A stretch of DNA of 64,000 bases from NCBI RefSeq assembly GCF_041378895.1, contig NZ_CP144212.1, positions 2,031,501 to 2,095,500 on the forward strand, read 5' to 3'. A program made the translations under genes and the position numbers. This stretch comes from Dechloromonas sp. ZY10 (GTDB lineage Bacteria; Pseudomonadota; Gammaproteobacteria; Burkholderiales; Rhodocyclaceae). The notes under the pieces were generated by a model. It made no database searches. It worked only from the letters and a program-made list of their open reading frames with translations, and had not been told where the DNA came from. Positions 36,308-47,779 of this stretch are shown here, piece after piece (within the stretch, counting starts at the first letter, position 1; every line of letters starts with the position of its first letter).

Positions 36308-37177
36308 ATGTCTGCCCTCGCCTTTGTCGACCTAGAAACCACCGGCGCCACCGCCGCCAGCGACCGCATCACAGAAATCGGCATCATCGAAGTCGATCCC
36401 GATGGTACGGTTCGCGAATGGCAGCAATTGGTAAATCCGGGTATCCCGATCTCACCCTTCATCCAGCAACTGACCGGCATCAGCAATGCAATGGTTGCCG
36501 ATGCTCCGCCATTTGCCGCAATCGCTGCAGAGGCATTTGCACGCCTGCAGGGGCGGTTGTTCATTGCCCACAACGCCCGCTTCGATTACGGTTTCCTGAA
36601 GCAGGAATTTGCCCGTACCGGCCTGAGCTTTCGCGCTACGGCGCTGTGCACGGTCAAACTCTCGCGCGATCTCTACCCGGATTACAAGCGCCACAGCCTC
36701 GATGCCCTGATCGAACGCCACCAGTTGCGTGCCGCTGCACGCCACCGGGCACTGGCCGACGCGCAATTGGTCCACCAGTTTTGGCAAAAAATCCACGTTG
36801 ACCGTAGTCACGACGAAATCGCGGCCGCACTCGACCTGCAACACGCCAATCCGGCCCTGCCGCCCGGACTCGATCCGGCAATCCTCGACCAGCTGCCGGA
36901 AAGCGGCGGGGTGTACCTGTTCTACGGCGAACACCTCGGCGCCAGCGACCAGCCGCTTTACGTCGGCCACGCCCGCGACCTGCGCTCACGCATCCTGTCG
37001 CACTTCCCGGCACTGCCGCCAAGCGGCGGCAAGCACGAGCGCAAGCTAAAGATGGCACAGGCGGTCCGCCGCATCACCTGGGAAGAAATCGCCAACAACG
37101 AAAGCGCGCAGGAGCGCGAAAAAGCGCTGATCTGCAGCTTGCTGCCGGCCTACAACCGCAAACCGAAACGGAGCTGA
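36308..37177 (+). CDS. DnaQ-like 3'-5' exonuclease fused to GIY-YIG nuclease domain
   Basis: A 289-residue protein. Residues 1-165 form a DEDDh exonuclease like the DNA polymerase III epsilon subunit: FVDLETTG (Asp and Glu), HNARFDYGFL, and HRALADAQLV (His and Asp). Residues about 195-285 match a GIY-YIG domain of UvrC/Cho type (GGVYLFYGE, PLYVGHARDLRSRILSHF, and a Glu in the AQEREKALI helix). The fusion is found in many betaproteobacteria and probably acts in DNA repair. ATG 36308 is chosen over GTG 36290. It is followed five bases later by creA. Confidence 0.92.
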   Translation: MSALAFVDLETTGATAASDRITEIGIIEVDPDGTVREWQQLVNPGIPISPFIQQLTGISNAMVADAPPFAAIAAEAFARLQGRLFIAHNARFDYGFLKQEFARTGLSFRATALCTVKLSRDLYPDYKRHSLDALIERHQLRAAARHRALADAQLVHQFWQKIHVDRSHDEIAAALDLQHANPALPPGLDPAILDQLPESGGVYLFYGEHLGASDQPLYVGHARDLRSRILSHFPALPPSGGKHERKLKMAQAVRRITWEEIANNESAQEREKALICSLLPAYNRKPKRS

Positions 37178-37182
37178 AAGCG

Positions 37183-37641
37183 ATGAAGAAACTGTTGCTG
37201 CTCGCACTGGCAGGCCTCAGCCTGCATGCTGCCGGCGAGGAAATCGGCTGCGTCACCACGGCCTGGAAGCTGATCGGCGCCAACCACCGGGTCTGCGTCT
37301 ATGCCTTCGACGACCCGAAGGTGCCTGGTGTCACCTGCCACATCAGCCAAGCCAAGACCGGCGGCATCAAGGGCAGCGTCGGGCTAGCCGAAGATCCTTC
37401 GCAATTCTCACTGGCCTGCCGCCAGGTCGGACCGATCAGCTTGCCGGCCAAACTGCCCAAAGACGAGATCGTATTCAGCGAAGACACTTCCCTGCTGTTC
37501 AAGGAAACCAGTATCCACCGCAGCCTTGATGCCAAACGGCAGGTGCTGGTCTACCTGGCGATCAGCCGCAAGCTGATCGAGGGGGCCCCGGCCAATGCGA
37601 TCTCCACGGTGCCGGTGCAACCCTGGGGAAAGGGCGAATAA
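37183..37641 (+). CDS. creA: CreA-family protein
   Basis: A 152-residue secreted protein with a signal peptide (LLLLALAGLSLHAAGEE). It matches the CreA family (EIGCVTTAWKLIGANHRV, YAFDDPKVPGVTCHISQAKTGGIKGS region), whose molecular role is not known. It follows the nuclease gene by five bases and probably shares its transcript. Confidence 0.92.
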   Translation: MKKLLLLALAGLSLHAAGEEIGCVTTAWKLIGANHRVCVYAFDDPKVPGVTCHISQAKTGGIKGSVGLAEDPSQFSLACRQVGPISLPAKLPKDEIVFSEDTSLLFKETSIHRSLDAKRQVLVYLAISRKLIEGAPANAISTVPVQPWGKGE

Positions 37642-37725
37642 GCCTGGGCTGTCTTTAGCCACCAGACGGTGCCGGTGTAAACGGGCTCACTGCAGGGTCT
37701 GGCGGGCACCGCCAAAATCGGGATC

Positions 37726-38385
37726 TCAACGAGCAGCCAGCAGTTCCTGCAACGCCGACCGCAATTCGCCCACCTCTTGCTCCAAAGCTGCGACGCGCGC
37801 TTGCAGAGTGGCCAGTTCCCCGGCCTCCGTCGAGTTTTTCACGGTCGACGACGAAAAATCAGAAAAATCGTCGCCGCCCAAGAGTTGTCCCCAGCGGTTC
37901 TCACGTGCCCCCGGCGCCCGAGGCAATTCGCGAACCAGCGCCGGCTCTCGCGCAGTCAGTTCCTCAAGAAAAGCCTCAACCGAGGAAATATCGGCAAAGC
38001 TGTACAGGCGTTCGCAATTCAGTCGCAGTTCGCCGGCAGTCTGCGGACCGCGCAGCATCAGTACGGTTAGCAAGGCGGCTGCCGGCCCCGAGACTGCGAC
38101 CGTTTTCTCAAATTGATGCGCGTAGCGGGCCACCCGGCTGCCGCTGACCTCGTTGACTAGCCGCAACTCCTTCAAACGGTCGAGCGCAGCAGCGACATCG
38201 CTCTCTGTCAGCTCCAGCACCGGCTGCCGACTGGTTTTCTGATTGCATCCAGCAAGCAGCGCGTTGAGAGAAAGCGGATAGGTATCGGGCACCGTGCGCT
38301 GCTTTTCACACAGCGTTCCCAGCACCCGGATTTCGTTTTGCGTCAGATTCACGGCGGCCCCCGTTGGTAACAGACAGTCGAGCAA
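37726..38385 (-). CDS. YceH-family (DUF480) protein
   Basis: A 219-residue protein with two winged-helix repeats (about 12-100 and 100-165; [47 protein letters not shown]), the YceH fold. It ends in a coiled coil ([24 protein letters not shown]). A linker containing [13 protein letters not shown] is encoded by the dispersed repeat at 37835-37853 and lies just before that coiled coil. The function of YceH proteins is not established. Confidence 0.88.
   Translation of the reverse strand: MLDCLLPTGAAVNLTQNEIRVLGTLCEKQRTVPDTYPLSLNALLAGCNQKTSRQPVLELTESDVAAALDRLKELRLVNEVSGSRVARYAHQFEKTVAVSGPAAALLTVLMLRGPQTAGELRLNCERLYSFADISSVEAFLEELTAREPALVRELPRAPGARENRWGQLLGGDDFSDFSSSTVKNSTEAGELATLQARVAALEQEVGELRSALQELLAAR
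37835..37853 (+). repeat. dispersed palindromic element, copy in the YceH gene
   Basis: TTTTTCACGGTCGACGACG, in the linker region of the gene (opposite strand). Confidence 0.55.
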
Positions 38386-38403
38386 ACGACCGCTGTGGAC
38401 AGC

Positions 38404-38431
38404 AAAAAGGCCAATCCGAAGATTGGCCTTA
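38404..38431 (-). terminator. terminator of the tRNA-Pro transcript
   Basis: AAGGCCAATC-TTCG-GATTGGCCTT followed by T residues, read on the - strand just after the tRNA. Confidence 0.88.
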
Positions 38432-38443
38432 AGGCAGGTTTCT

Positions 38444-38521
<78 letters not shown>

Positions 38522-38533
38522 CAAGAGACAGAG

Positions 38534-38561
38534 ATTATAGCCCGTTTTTCAAAAAACTCAA
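38534..38561 (-). promoter_or_regulatory. sigma-70 promoter of tRNA-Pro
   Basis: On the - strand: TTGAGT, 16 bases, TATAAT, ending 14 bases before the tRNA. Confidence 0.8.
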
Positions 38562-38568
38562 GAGAAAA

Positions 38569-38982
38569 TTAAATACGGAGCATTTCGACAACAGCCCCCA
38601 ACTCCTCGCGCAAATTGGCCAACGGGCTTTCGGTCGGCTCCGGCTCAATCTCCTGTTCGCCAGCAAAGGGCAGCGCCGCCTGGACCGTGTCCAATGCAGC
38701 CCCCCCCTCCTCCAGACGATTGCGCGCACCGCTGATGGTAAACCCCTGATTGTAGAGGAGTTCACGAATACGCCGCACAAGCAGGACTTCATGATGCTGG
38801 TAGTAACGGCGATTACCCCGCCGCTTGACCGGCTTCAGCTGAGTGAATTCCTGCTCCCAGTAGCGCAGTACGTGCGGCTTGACGCCACAGAGCTCGCTGA
38901 CCTCGCCAATCGTGAAATAACGCTTGGCGGGGATCGGCGGCAGGTCTTCCTTGACAGGCGGCTTAGCTGGTCGCTGTTCCAT
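38569..38982 (-). CDS. MerR-family regulator
   Basis: A 137-residue regulator. The N-terminal part is the MerR winged helix ([26 protein letters not shown]) and the rest a coiled helix ([24 protein letters not shown]). It lacks the metal-binding cysteines of mercury or copper sensors. It follows ihfA, whose end it overlaps by about 20 bases, as in many betaproteobacteria and gammaproteobacteria. ATG 38982 is used; an upstream TTG is possible. The signal it reads is unknown. Confidence 0.9.
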   Translation of the reverse strand: MEQRPAKPPVKEDLPPIPAKRYFTIGEVSELCGVKPHVLRYWEQEFTQLKPVKRRGNRRYYQHHEVLLVRRIRELLYNQGFTISGARNRLEEGGAALDTVQAALPFAGEQEIEPEPTESPLANLREELGAVVEMLRI

Positions 38983-39268
38983 TGTAGGCAAGTTCGACGT
39001 CGGACTTCAGTTTCTGGCTGGCGTGGAAGGTCACCACCCGGCGGGCAGTGATCGGGATTTCCTCGCCGGTTTTGGGATTACGACCGGGCCGCTGCGGCTT
39101 GTCGCGCAACTGGAAGTTTCCGAAGCCGGAGAGTTTGACACCGTCGCCAACCTCCAATGCATTGCGGATTTCGTCGAAAAAAGCCTCGACCATGTCCTTG
39201 GCCTCACGCTTGTTGAGGCCAACTCTCTCGAACAGCAGATCAGCAAGTTCGGCTTTGGTAAGCGTCAT
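38963..39268 (-). CDS. ihfA: integration host factor subunit alpha
   Basis: A 101-residue DNA-bending protein that pairs with IhfB. It contains the expected [20 protein letters not shown] start, [21 protein letters not shown] with the proline that inserts into DNA, and the [16 protein letters not shown] tail. ATG 39268 fits the family start; an upstream extension overlaps pheT and is rejected. It closes the thrS-to-ihfA translation cluster. Confidence 0.96.
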   Translation of the reverse strand: MTLTKAELADLLFERVGLNKREAKDMVEAFFDEIRNALEVGDGVKLSGFGNFQLRDKPQRPGRNPKTGEEIPITARRVVTFHASQKLKSDVELAYNGTATS

Positions 39269-39284
39269 TGTCGTCTTATTTCCG

Positions 39285-41669
39285 TCAGGCACGCAGTTGA
39301 GCACCGAATGCCTGTTCGAGACAGGACACCAGTTGCTGCATCGCAGCATCAACTTCAGAATCTAGCAAAGTACGTTGAGTATCTTGCATAACTATACGGA
39401 AAGCAAGACTTTTCTTGTTTTCCGGAACCCCTTTGCCCACGTACACATCGAACAACTGAACATCTTTGACCAAGGCCGGCGCGGCGGTTTTCAGGCCGTC
39501 CAACAGGTCCTGGAGTTGCAAAGATTGATCGACCATTACCGCCAGATCACGAATTACCGGCGGGAATTTCGAGACCTCGGCATAAGCCGGCACGGTAGCT
39601 GCCTTAAGTGCGGCAAAGTCAAGTTCGAAAACAACTGGAGCATTCGGCAGGTCGTACTTCTGGACCCACTCGGGATGCAGTTCGCCGAGACAGCCGATCT
39701 CGCAACCGTCGAGCAGCACACGCGCAGCGCGCCCCGGATGCAGCGCCGGATGCGCCAGTTTTTCGAAGCGCAAGGCAGCCGGGGCAAGCAAGGCTTCCAA
39801 GTCACCCTTGACGTCGTAAAAGTCGACCTTGCGACCGCCACTACCCCAGCTTTCCGGCAATGCACCGCCAAAGCTCAGGCCGGCTAGTTTCCACGGCTGC
39901 CGATAACCCGCCACCGGCGAGGCCGATGGATCGCGGTGGAAAGTACGGCCGACTTCGAACAGGCGGACGCGGGTCTGCTTGCGCTTGAGGTTGGTCACCA
40001 GGTTGGCGATCAGGCCGCCGAACAGATTGGAACGCATCACCGCCATCTGGCTGGCAATCGGGTTGGCCAGGCGGATCAGGTCGGCCTCTGCAGTTTTGGC
40101 CGCGAAATCCGCCTCCCAGGCCTCCTCGACGAAGGCGAAGTTAACCACCTCCTGATAGCCGCGGTCGGCCAGCATCTGGCGGATGCGATAGGCCGGACGC
40201 TGCGCCTCGGGCTGGCGTAGCATCGCCATCCGGGCCTGCGGCGCCGGCGCCGGAATATTGTCGTAACCGACCAGACGGGCGATTTCCTCGATCAGGTCCT
40301 CTTCGATTTCCATGTCGAAGCGCCAGGACGGCGGCGTCACCAGAAAATCTTCGCCCTCACGGACAAAGCTCAGGGCCAGGCCACTGAAGATAGCGGCGAT
40401 GCGCTCGGCCCCCAGGGTCACGCCTAGCACCTTCTCGGCACGCCCGGTACGCAAACGCACCGGCGGCCGCGCCGGCAGGTCGGCCTTGGCCTCGACGACC
40501 GGGCCCGCAGCCCCGCCGCAAATTTCGAGAATCAGTTGCGTGGCGCGCTCGATTGCGGCACGGGTACCGCCGAAATCGACGCCCCGCTCGAAACGGTGCG
40601 AGGCATCGGAGGCAAAGCCGTAGCGTCGGGCACGACCGGCAATCGCCTTCGGTGCGAAAAAGGCGGATTCCAGGAAAAGCTCACTGGTTTCCAGCGTGAT
40701 GCCACTCTCTTCGCCGCCCATCACCCCGGCCATGGCCAGCGCCTTATCGTCGTCGGCAATCATCAGTACATCGCCGCTCAGCGCCAAGGTTTGCTCGTTG
40801 AGCAACAGCAGTTGCTCACCTTCACGCGCCATCCGGGCATGCACCGCACCCGACAGGCGGGTATTGTCGAAAGCGTGCAGCGGCTGGCCCAGTTCGAGCA
40901 TGACGTAGTTGGTAATATCGACCAGCGCGGAAATGGCGCGAATACCGCTGCGCTCAAGACGCCGCTGCATCCACTCCGGAGTCGCTGCCTTGGCGTTAAC
41001 GCCCTTGATCACCCGGCCGTAGTACAGCGGGCAGGCAGTCGGTGCATCGAGCATGACCACGCGATGATCGGGAATCGTCGGCGCCACCTCGGCCACCTGC
41101 GGCAAAGCCGTGGCCGCCCCGGTAATCGCCCCGACTTCGCGGGCAATCCCCTGCAGCGACAGACAGTCGGCACGGTTCGGGGTGAGCTTGATCTCGAACA
41201 CGTGATCATCAAGTTCCAGATAGTCGCGGATGTTCTGCCCGACCGGCGCATCGGCAGCCAGAATCAGCAGGCCAGAAGCATCTTCGGCGATCCCGAGCTC
41301 CTTCGCCGAGCACAGCATGCCGGAGGACTCGATGCCGCGCACCTTGGCGATCTTGATCTTGAAATCGCCGGGCAGTTCGGCCCCCGGCAATGCGCAAGGC
41401 ACCTTCAGCCCAGCGGCAACGTTAGGCGCTCCGCAGACGATCTGCTGCGGCGTACCGCTGCCGATGTCGACCTGGCAAACATTGAGACGGTCAGCATCCG
41501 GGTGCTTGACGACTTCCAGCACCTGAGCAACGACAACTTGATTGAAGGCGGGCGCGACCGCGTCGAGTTCCTCGACTTCGAGGCCGGCCATGGTCAGCAG
41601 ATGGGATAGTTCCTCGCTCGACAACGCGGGATTGACGAGGGAACGCAACCAGGATTCAGAGAATTTCAT
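39285..41669 (-). CDS. pheT: phenylalanine-tRNA ligase beta subunit
   Basis: The 794-residue large subunit of phenylalanyl-tRNA synthetase. It has the N-terminal tRNA-binding domain (about 40-150: [15 protein letters not shown]), the B3/B4 editing domain, B5 and the catalytic-like core, and a C-terminal ferredoxin anticodon-binding domain ([12 protein letters not shown]). It is adjacent to pheS (21 bases), with which it forms the heterotetramer. Length is normal. Confidence 0.97.
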   Translation of the reverse strand: MKFSESWLRSLVNPALSSEELSHLLTMAGLEVEELDAVAPAFNQVVVAQVLEVVKHPDADRLNVCQVDIGSGTPQQIVCGAPNVAAGLKVPCALPGAELPGDFKIKIAKVRGIESSGMLCSAKELGIAEDASGLLILAADAPVGQNIRDYLELDDHVFEIKLTPNRADCLSLQGIAREVGAITGAATALPQVAEVAPTIPDHRVVMLDAPTACPLYYGRVIKGVNAKAATPEWMQRRLERSGIRAISALVDITNYVMLELGQPLHAFDNTRLSGAVHARMAREGEQLLLLNEQTLALSGDVLMIADDDKALAMAGVMGGEESGITLETSELFLESAFFAPKAIAGRARRYGFASDASHRFERGVDFGGTRAAIERATQLILEICGGAAGPVVEAKADLPARPPVRLRTGRAEKVLGVTLGAERIAAIFSGLALSFVREGEDFLVTPPSWRFDMEIEEDLIEEIARLVGYDNIPAPAPQARMAMLRQPEAQRPAYRIRQMLADRGYQEVVNFAFVEEAWEADFAAKTAEADLIRLANPIASQMAVMRSNLFGGLIANLVTNLKRKQTRVRLFEVGRTFHRDPSASPVAGYRQPWKLAGLSFGGALPESWGSGGRKVDFYDVKGDLEALLAPAALRFEKLAHPALHPGRAARVLLDGCEIGCLGELHPEWVQKYDLPNAPVVFELDFAALKAATVPAYAEVSKFPPVIRDLAVMVDQSLQLQDLLDGLKTAAPALVKDVQLFDVYVGKGVPENKKSLAFRIVMQDTQRTLLDSEVDAAMQQLVSCLEQAFGAQLRA

Positions 41670-41690
41670 GGGCTTGTCTCGAAAATGGGA

Positions 41691-42743
<1,053 letters not shown>

Positions 42744-42856
42744 CTACCAACAATAGGGCCAAACAGGAAAGGGAACGCCGGCAGAGACAACGCAGCATCC
42801 CGCAAAAAACCACGGTAACCGGCAAACCTTCCACCAGGAAGGCCACAGGCACCAAC

Positions 42857-42884
42857 AAAAAAGGAGGCTTGCGCCTCCTTTTTC
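42857..42884 (-). terminator. terminator or attenuator between rplT and pheS
   Basis: AAAAAGGAGGC-GCAA-GCCTCCTTTTTT on the - strand, 16 bases beyond the rplT stop and 120 before pheS. Confidence 0.8.
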
Positions 42885-42899
42885 GTCAAGAGCTTAAGC

Positions 42900-43259
42900 T
42901 CAGGCGCCGAGCTTTGCCTTGGCCTGGGCGGCCAGAGCGGCAAACGCCGGCTGATCGAAGACAGCCAGATCGGCCAGAACCTTGCGGTCGACTTCGATGT
43001 TGGCCTTCTTCAGACCATTCATGAAGGTGCTGTACTTCATGCCCAGCTGACGAGCAGCGGCATTGATACGGGCGATCCACAGAGCGCGGAACTGGCGCTT
43101 GCGCTGACGACGGTCACGGTACTGGTACTGACCGGCCTTCATCACCGCCTGCTTGGCGATACGGTATACGTTCTTCCGGCGACCGCGGTAACCCTTGGCC
43201 TGAACCAGAACCTTCTTGTGACGGGCGCGAGCCGTTACACCACGTTTAACTCTAGGCAT
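42900..43259 (-). CDS. rplT: 50S ribosomal protein L20
   Basis: A 119-residue, very basic protein needed for early 50S assembly ([17 protein letters not shown] start; [20 protein letters not shown]). It follows rpmI by 11 bases, and in relatives it represses its own operon by binding the mRNA. Length and sequence are normal. Confidence 0.98.
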   Translation of the reverse strand: MPRVKRGVTARARHKKVLVQAKGYRGRRKNVYRIAKQAVMKAGQYQYRDRRQRKRQFRALWIARINAAARQLGMKYSTFMNGLKKANIEVDRKVLADLAVFDQPAFAALAAQAKAKLGA

Positions 43260-43270
43260 CTGTTATCTCC

Positions 43271-43468
43271 TTATGCGTAGGGCATCATGGCGCGGACGGA
43301 AGCTGCGTCACGCTCGTTAACGGCGGTCGAACCGCGCAGGTGGCGCTTGTTCTTGGTCGTCTTCTTGGTCAGGATGTGGCGCTTGAAAGCCTGGCCGCGC
43401 TTGATGGAACCACCGGCGCGAACCGAGAAACGCTTCTTGGCGCTGCTCTTGGTCTTCATCTTGGGCAT
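43271..43468 (-). CDS. rpmI: 50S ribosomal protein L35
   Basis: A 65-residue basic protein ([34 protein letters not shown]). ATG 43468 with an AGGAG site is the true start; a longer frame upstream is ignored. Confidence 0.97.
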   Translation of the reverse strand: MPKMKTKSSAKKRFSVRAGGSIKRGQAFKRHILTKKTTKNKRHLRGSTAVNERDAASVRAMMPYA

Positions 43469-43608
43469 TTGGATGCTCCTTAATGACATGCTTGCAGGTG
43501 GCTTCCGACGGAAACACTTCGACAACCCGTAAGCACTTGTATTGATTGCCTGTTGTCAGGCAACCGGTACTGCAAAGGCGGACCCGAAAACCGGGCCCTC
43601 AAAAAAAC

Positions 43609-44130
43609 TTACTTCTTTTTGGCCGGGGCAATGACCATCACCATCTGCCGGCCTTCCATCTTGGGCATCTGCTCAACCTGACCCAAGGCCTCCAGATCAG
43701 TCTTGATTCGCTCCAGCTGGCGCATGCCGAATTCTTGGTGAGCCATTTCTCGGCCACGGAAACGCAAAGTCACCTTGACCTTGTCGCCCTCTTCCAAGAA
43801 GCGCGTCATGTTGCGCAACTTGATCTGGTAGTCATTCTCGTCGGTACCCGGACGCAGCTTGACTTCCTTGACCTGCACCTGCTTTTGCTTGAGCTTGGCT
43901 TCGTGCGCCCGCTTGGCTTCCTGATACTTGAACTTGCCGTAATCCATGATCCGGCAAACCGGCGGCTTGGCCAGCGGTGCGATTTCAACCAGGTCCACTC
44001 CGGCCTCTTCGGCCATCTGCTGAGCGACACGAACCGTAACGATGCCTAACTGCTCGCCTTCCAAACCCTGGAGACGGATCTCGTGACCCGTAATTTCCTC
44101 GTTGAGGCGATGCGTCTTGTTCTGAGCGAT
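43609..44130 (-). CDS. infC: translation initiation factor IF-3, apparent ATC start
   Basis: A 173-residue factor that keeps the 30S subunit free and checks the start codon. Extending the frame upstream of the first ordinary start restores the conserved N terminus ([20 protein letters not shown]), which then begins at ATC 44130 with a GGGGG ribosome site seven bases before. infC genes are known to use rare start codons (AUU in E. coli) so that IF-3 represses its own translation; ATC would work the same way. It lies 25 bases after thrS. Confidence 0.93.
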   Translation of the reverse strand: MAQNKTHRLNEEITGHEIRLQGLEGEQLGIVTVRVAQQMAEEAGVDLVEIAPLAKPPVCRIMDYGKFKYQEAKRAHEAKLKQKQVQVKEVKLRPGTDENDYQIKLRNMTRFLEEGDKVKVTLRFRGREMAHQEFGMRQLERIKTDLEALGQVEQMPKMEGRQMVMVIAPAKKK

Positions 44131-44155
44131 GGTAAAACCCCCAAAATATCAATAA

Positions 44156-46072
44156 TTAAGCCGTGCCACTGCGCGCAGCGACTTCCCCTCGGAGTCGCTC
44201 GATCAGAGCCTCGACCGACAACTGGCCAAGATCCTGACCACCGCGAGTACGCACGGCTACCAACCCGGCTTCCTTCTCTTTGTCACCGACGACGAGTTGG
44301 TAAGGCAACCGGTTCAAGCTATGTTCCCGAATTTTATAGGTAATCTTCTCGTTACGCAAATCAGCCTCGGCACGGAAGCCGGCCACATGCAGCTTTTGCG
44401 CAACTTCGGCAGCGTAATCGGCCTGCTTCTCGGAAATATTCAGCACCACCGCCTGCACCGGTGCCAGCCACAGAGGCAGAGAACCGGCAAAGTTTTCGAT
44501 CAGGATGCCGATGAAGCGCTCCAGCGAACCAAGGATCGCACGGTGCAGCATCACCGGCGTTTTCCGCTCGTCGTTGCCAGCCACATACTCGGCACCAAGA
44601 CGCCCCGGCATCGAGAAATCAACCTGCATCGTGCCGCACTGCCAGGAACGGCCGATCGCATCCTTGATGTGGAACTCGATCTTCGGGCCATAGAACGCCC
44701 CCTCGCCCGGCAATTCGGTCCACTCCAGACCAGAAGCACGCAAACCCTGGCGCAACGCATCCTCGGCCTTGTCCCAGATTTCGTCACTGCCAACACGCCC
44801 TTCCGGACGCAACGCCAGCTTGACCGCGACATCATTGAAACCAAAGTCGGCATAAACCTTCTTGACCAGAGCGTTAAAGGCCGTCACTTCGGACTCGATT
44901 TGCTCTTCGGTGCAGAAAATATGACCGTCATCCTGGACAAAACCACGCACACGCATCAGGCCGTGCAAGGCACCAGTCGGTTCATTACGATGACAGGAAC
45001 CGAACTCGCCATAACGTAGCGGCAGTTCACGATAGGAACGCAGATCGGAATTAAACACCTGCACATGCCCCGGACAGTTCATCGGCTTGACCGCGTAATC
45101 GCGATTCTCCGACGAAGTCGTGAACATATTGTCCTTGTAGTGATCCCAGTGACCGGACTTTTCCCACAGGGACTTGTCGAGAATCTGGGGGCAACGGACT
45201 TCCTGATAACCGTTATCCCGATATACCTTGCGCATGTACTGCTCGATCTCCTGCCACACCGCCCACCCCTTGGGGTGCCAGAAAACCAGGCCCGGCGCCT
45301 CGTCCTGCATGTGGAACAGGTCGAACTGCTTGCCCAGGCGACGATGGTCGCGCTTCTCAGCCTCTTCCAGCATATGCAGGTAGGCATCGAGATCTTCCTT
45401 CTTGGCCCAGGCCGTGCCGTAAATACGCTGCAACTGCTCGTTGCGATGATCGCCGCGCCAGTAAGCACCAGCCACCTTCATCAACTTGAAAACCTTGAGC
45501 TTGGCCGTGGTCGGCACGTGCGGACCGCGACAAAGATCGATGAAATCACCCTCGCGATACAAGGAAACCTGCTCGCCCGCCGGGATCGCCCCGATCAGTT
45601 CCGCCTTGTATTTCTCACCCTGCCCGAGGAAGAACTCGACCGCCTCATCTCGATCCCAGACTTCACGCGTGACCGGAATATCCCTCTTGACCAACTCCGC
45701 CATGCGCTTTTCGATCGCCGCCAAGTCTTCGGGCGTAAACGGGCGCTTGTAGGCAAAATCATAGTAGAAACCGTTCTCAACCACCGGACCGATCGTTACC
45801 TGCGCCTCGGGAAACAGCTCCTTGACCGCATAAGCCAGCAGGTGCGCAGTCGAGTGGCGAATGACCTCCAGACCCTCGGCATCGCGGTCGGTAACGATCG
45901 CCAGATCGACATTGCGATCAATCAGGTAGGAAGTATCGACCAACACCCCATCCACCTTGCCAGCCAGCGCCACCCGCGCCAGGCCGGCACCAATGCTTGC
46001 TGCCACCTCGGCAACGGTCAGAGCTTGCTCATAAGAGCGAATGGAACCATCAGGAAGTCGAATATCGGGCAT
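44156..46072 (-). CDS. thrS: threonine-tRNA ligase
   Basis: A 638-residue enzyme with the TGS domain ([19 protein letters not shown]), editing domain ([16 protein letters not shown] with its HxxxH), catalytic core ([10 protein letters not shown], the zinc cysteine; [17 protein letters not shown]) and C-terminal anticodon domain. ATG 46072 gives the family start; the longer frame crosses a terminator hairpin. That hairpin ends about 15 bases ahead of the gene, suggesting transcriptional control. Confidence 0.97.
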   Translation of the reverse strand: MPDIRLPDGSIRSYEQALTVAEVAASIGAGLARVALAGKVDGVLVDTSYLIDRNVDLAIVTDRDAEGLEVIRHSTAHLLAYAVKELFPEAQVTIGPVVENGFYYDFAYKRPFTPEDLAAIEKRMAELVKRDIPVTREVWDRDEAVEFFLGQGEKYKAELIGAIPAGEQVSLYREGDFIDLCRGPHVPTTAKLKVFKLMKVAGAYWRGDHRNEQLQRIYGTAWAKKEDLDAYLHMLEEAEKRDHRRLGKQFDLFHMQDEAPGLVFWHPKGWAVWQEIEQYMRKVYRDNGYQEVRCPQILDKSLWEKSGHWDHYKDNMFTTSSENRDYAVKPMNCPGHVQVFNSDLRSYRELPLRYGEFGSCHRNEPTGALHGLMRVRGFVQDDGHIFCTEEQIESEVTAFNALVKKVYADFGFNDVAVKLALRPEGRVGSDEIWDKAEDALRQGLRASGLEWTELPGEGAFYGPKIEFHIKDAIGRSWQCGTMQVDFSMPGRLGAEYVAGNDERKTPVMLHRAILGSLERFIGILIENFAGSLPLWLAPVQAVVLNISEKQADYAAEVAQKLHVAGFRAEADLRNEKITYKIREHSLNRLPYQLVVGDKEKEAGLVAVRTRGGQDLGQLSVEALIERLRGEVAARSGTA

Positions 46073-46086
46073 GACTGGCCTCTGGG

Positions 46087-46118
46087 CAAAAAAAAAGTGC
46101 GGGCTGAGCCGCACTTTT
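46087..46118 (-). terminator. hairpin terminator directly ahead of thrS
   Basis: AAAGTGCGG/CCGCACTTT with a nine-T run on the - strand. It lies after tRNA-Val and about 15 bases before the thrS ATG: either the tRNA terminator or a thrS attenuator. Confidence 0.85.
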
Positions 46119-46208
46119 TCGTTAACAATGAACGCTGACTCGCAATTTACGATTTCTGAACTGCATTGCTAGTTCGGAAAGTAGTCACATCAGCCCCATC
46201 ATGAATTT

Positions 46209-46285
46209 TGGTAGGCGGTATTGGAATCGAACCAACGACCTCCACGATGTCAACGTGGCGCTCTAACCAACTGAGCTAACCGCCT
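46209..46285 (-). tRNA. tRNA-Val (anticodon GAC)
   Basis: A 77-base tRNA with CCA encoded; acceptor arm AGGCGGT/ACCGCCT and anticodon stem CCACG/CGTGG around the loop TTGACAT, giving anticodon GAC. Confidence 0.96.
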
Positions 46286-46297
46286 AAAGAAGTCCGC

Positions 46298-46325
46298 ATT
46301 ATAGACCAATCAAAAAATACGTCAA
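46298..46325 (-). promoter_or_regulatory. sigma-70 promoter of tRNA-Val
   Basis: On the - strand: TTGACG, 16 bases, TATAAT, ending 13 bases before the tRNA. Confidence 0.88.
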
Positions 46326-46418
46326 GATTTTTTCCTGGCTTTTTTATCCTTGCTGCTGATTTCCTTCAGCCCCGCATCGGCAGGTTAAGATGCTGGCCAT
46401 TATCTGGAAACCCTAGCC

Positions 46419-46562
46419 ATGACCGAAGGCCTGATCATTTTTGCCTTGTGCGCGCTAACCCTGATCGGCGCCACCTTGCCACTGCTGTACGACCGCTACC
46501 GCAATCCTCCGGCAGCAAAACCCGAGAACGACAAAACCACCGACACTGCGAAACGGACCTAG
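46419..46562 (+). CDS. small single-pass membrane protein, 47 residues
   Basis: This short gene, starting MTEGLIIFALCALTLIGATL, encodes one transmembrane helix (residues about 4-23) and a polar tail rich in Lys, Asp and Thr. It ends three bases before slyX, in the same direction. No family is recognised. The close spacing and clean membrane helix argue for a real gene. Confidence 0.6.
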   Translation: MTEGLIIFALCALTLIGATLPLLYDRYRNPPAAKPENDKTTDTAKRT

Positions 46563-46565
46563 CCC

Positions 46566-46766
46566 ATGGATGACCGCATTACCGAACTGGAAATCAAACT
46601 CAGCTACCTCGAAGACACGGTCGACGAGCACAATCGGGTAATTTTCCGGCAGCAACAACAAATAGAGTTCCTGATTGGCGAATTCCGGGCTCTGCAAGAA
46701 CAAGTGCGCCACCAACCCAACCAGGAACACCGCAGTCTGCGCGACGAAATTCCACCGCACTACTGA
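46566..46766 (+). CDS. slyX: SlyX family protein
   Basis: A 66-residue coiled-coil protein (DDRITELEIKLSYLEDTVDE, FRQQQQIEFLIGEFRALQEQ) matching SlyX across its length. The function is not known. It sits between the small membrane protein and the DHH phosphoesterase, probably one transcript. Confidence 0.92.
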   Translation: MDDRITELEIKLSYLEDTVDEHNRVIFRQQQQIEFLIGEFRALQEQVRHQPNQEHRSLRDEIPPHY

Positions 46767-46771
46767 ACACC

Positions 46772-47764
46772 ATGCTGGACCGGCCACTGATCATTTACCA
46801 CGCCGACTGCCTTGATGGATTTGCTGCAGCCTGGTCGGCCTGGCTCCACTACCGGGGTGCTGCCGATTTTCTCCCACTGCACCACGGCGAGAACTGGGAT
46901 GCCAGCCGCTGCGTCGGACGCGAAGTTTACATCCTCGATTTTTCCTTCCCCCCTGACCGCCTGCAACAGATGTCAAGCCAGGCACGCCAGGTGGTCCAAC
47001 TTGATCATCATGCATCGGCCCGTGCCGACTGGGCTGACCGCCTGCATCCCCTGGCCAACGGCGACACGGAGTATCGTTCGCCGACTGCGCGGCTGAGAGT
47101 CCGCTTCGCCGAGCAAAAATCCGGCGCCCGCCTAGCCTGGGAGTACTTCCATCCAGAGCAGCCAATACCGCTGCTGCTGCAACACATCGAGGACGTTGAC
47201 CTGTGGCGCTTTGCTCTCCCCGAAAGTCGTGCCATTCAACGCAGCCTGCGCCTTCTCGCTTTTGACTTCCCTCTCTGGCACGACTGGATCTGCGCAGCCG
47301 GCACCCCGGACGCACCGGGCTATAGCGACCTACTGCTTCGCGGCCAGGCGATCGACAGTTTTTTCCGGTGCGAAACCGAGCGCCTTGCCAATAGTTCCCT
47401 ACTTACCCCGGCTCGCCTGCGCGGCGAACCGGCCGACCCGCTACAGGCCTTGCGGCATGGCCAGCCAGTGCTTAGCGATGGCGGCGAGCACTGGCACCCA
47501 ATCCCCGGCGTGGCAATCAATTGCGACGGGATGTTCGCTTCGGAACTCGGGCACCTGCTGGCCAGCCGCCACCAACTGCCTGCCCTGATCTGGCAATTCG
47601 CCGGGGACGGAATGGTACGAGCATCTCTGCGCTCAGTCGGCGACTGCGACGTTGCCCTTATCGCCAAGCGTTATGGAGGCGGAGGCCACTGCCATGCGGC
47701 CGGATTCCGCCTCCCCGCGCTGCATTTCTTCAGTGAAGTACTCCCGGTTACCCGAACCTCGTGA
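46772..47764 (+). CDS. DHH-family phosphoesterase
   Basis: A 330-residue protein. The N-terminal part carries the metal-binding motifs of the family in order (YHADCLDGFAAAW; LDFSFPP; QLDHHAS with the DHH signature; EDVDLWRF), and the C-terminal DHHA1-like domain ends in GGGGHCHAAGF, which binds substrate. Relatives cleave small phosphodiesters such as pApA or short RNA. The exact substrate is unknown. It begins five bases after slyX. Confidence 0.9.
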   Translation: MLDRPLIIYHADCLDGFAAAWSAWLHYRGAADFLPLHHGENWDASRCVGREVYILDFSFPPDRLQQMSSQARQVVQLDHHASARADWADRLHPLANGDTEYRSPTARLRVRFAEQKSGARLAWEYFHPEQPIPLLLQHIEDVDLWRFALPESRAIQRSLRLLAFDFPLWHDWICAAGTPDAPGYSDLLLRGQAIDSFFRCETERLANSSLLTPARLRGEPADPLQALRHGQPVLSDGGEHWHPIPGVAINCDGMFASELGHLLASRHQLPALIWQFAGDGMVRASLRSVGDCDVALIAKRYGGGGHCHAAGFRLPALHFFSEVLPVTRTS

Positions 47765-47779
47765 AATCTCGGTTACCGG

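Noticed and set aside
40536..41609. Long + strand open frame opposite pheT
   Set aside because: An antisense shadow of a certain gene in GC-rich DNA, with no recognisable protein.
45065..46138. Long + strand open frame opposite thrS
   Set aside because: Antisense shadow of thrS.
46119..46208. T-box riboswitch ahead of thrS
   Set aside because: No T-box sequence or specifier loop is visible, and T-boxes are not expected in this group.
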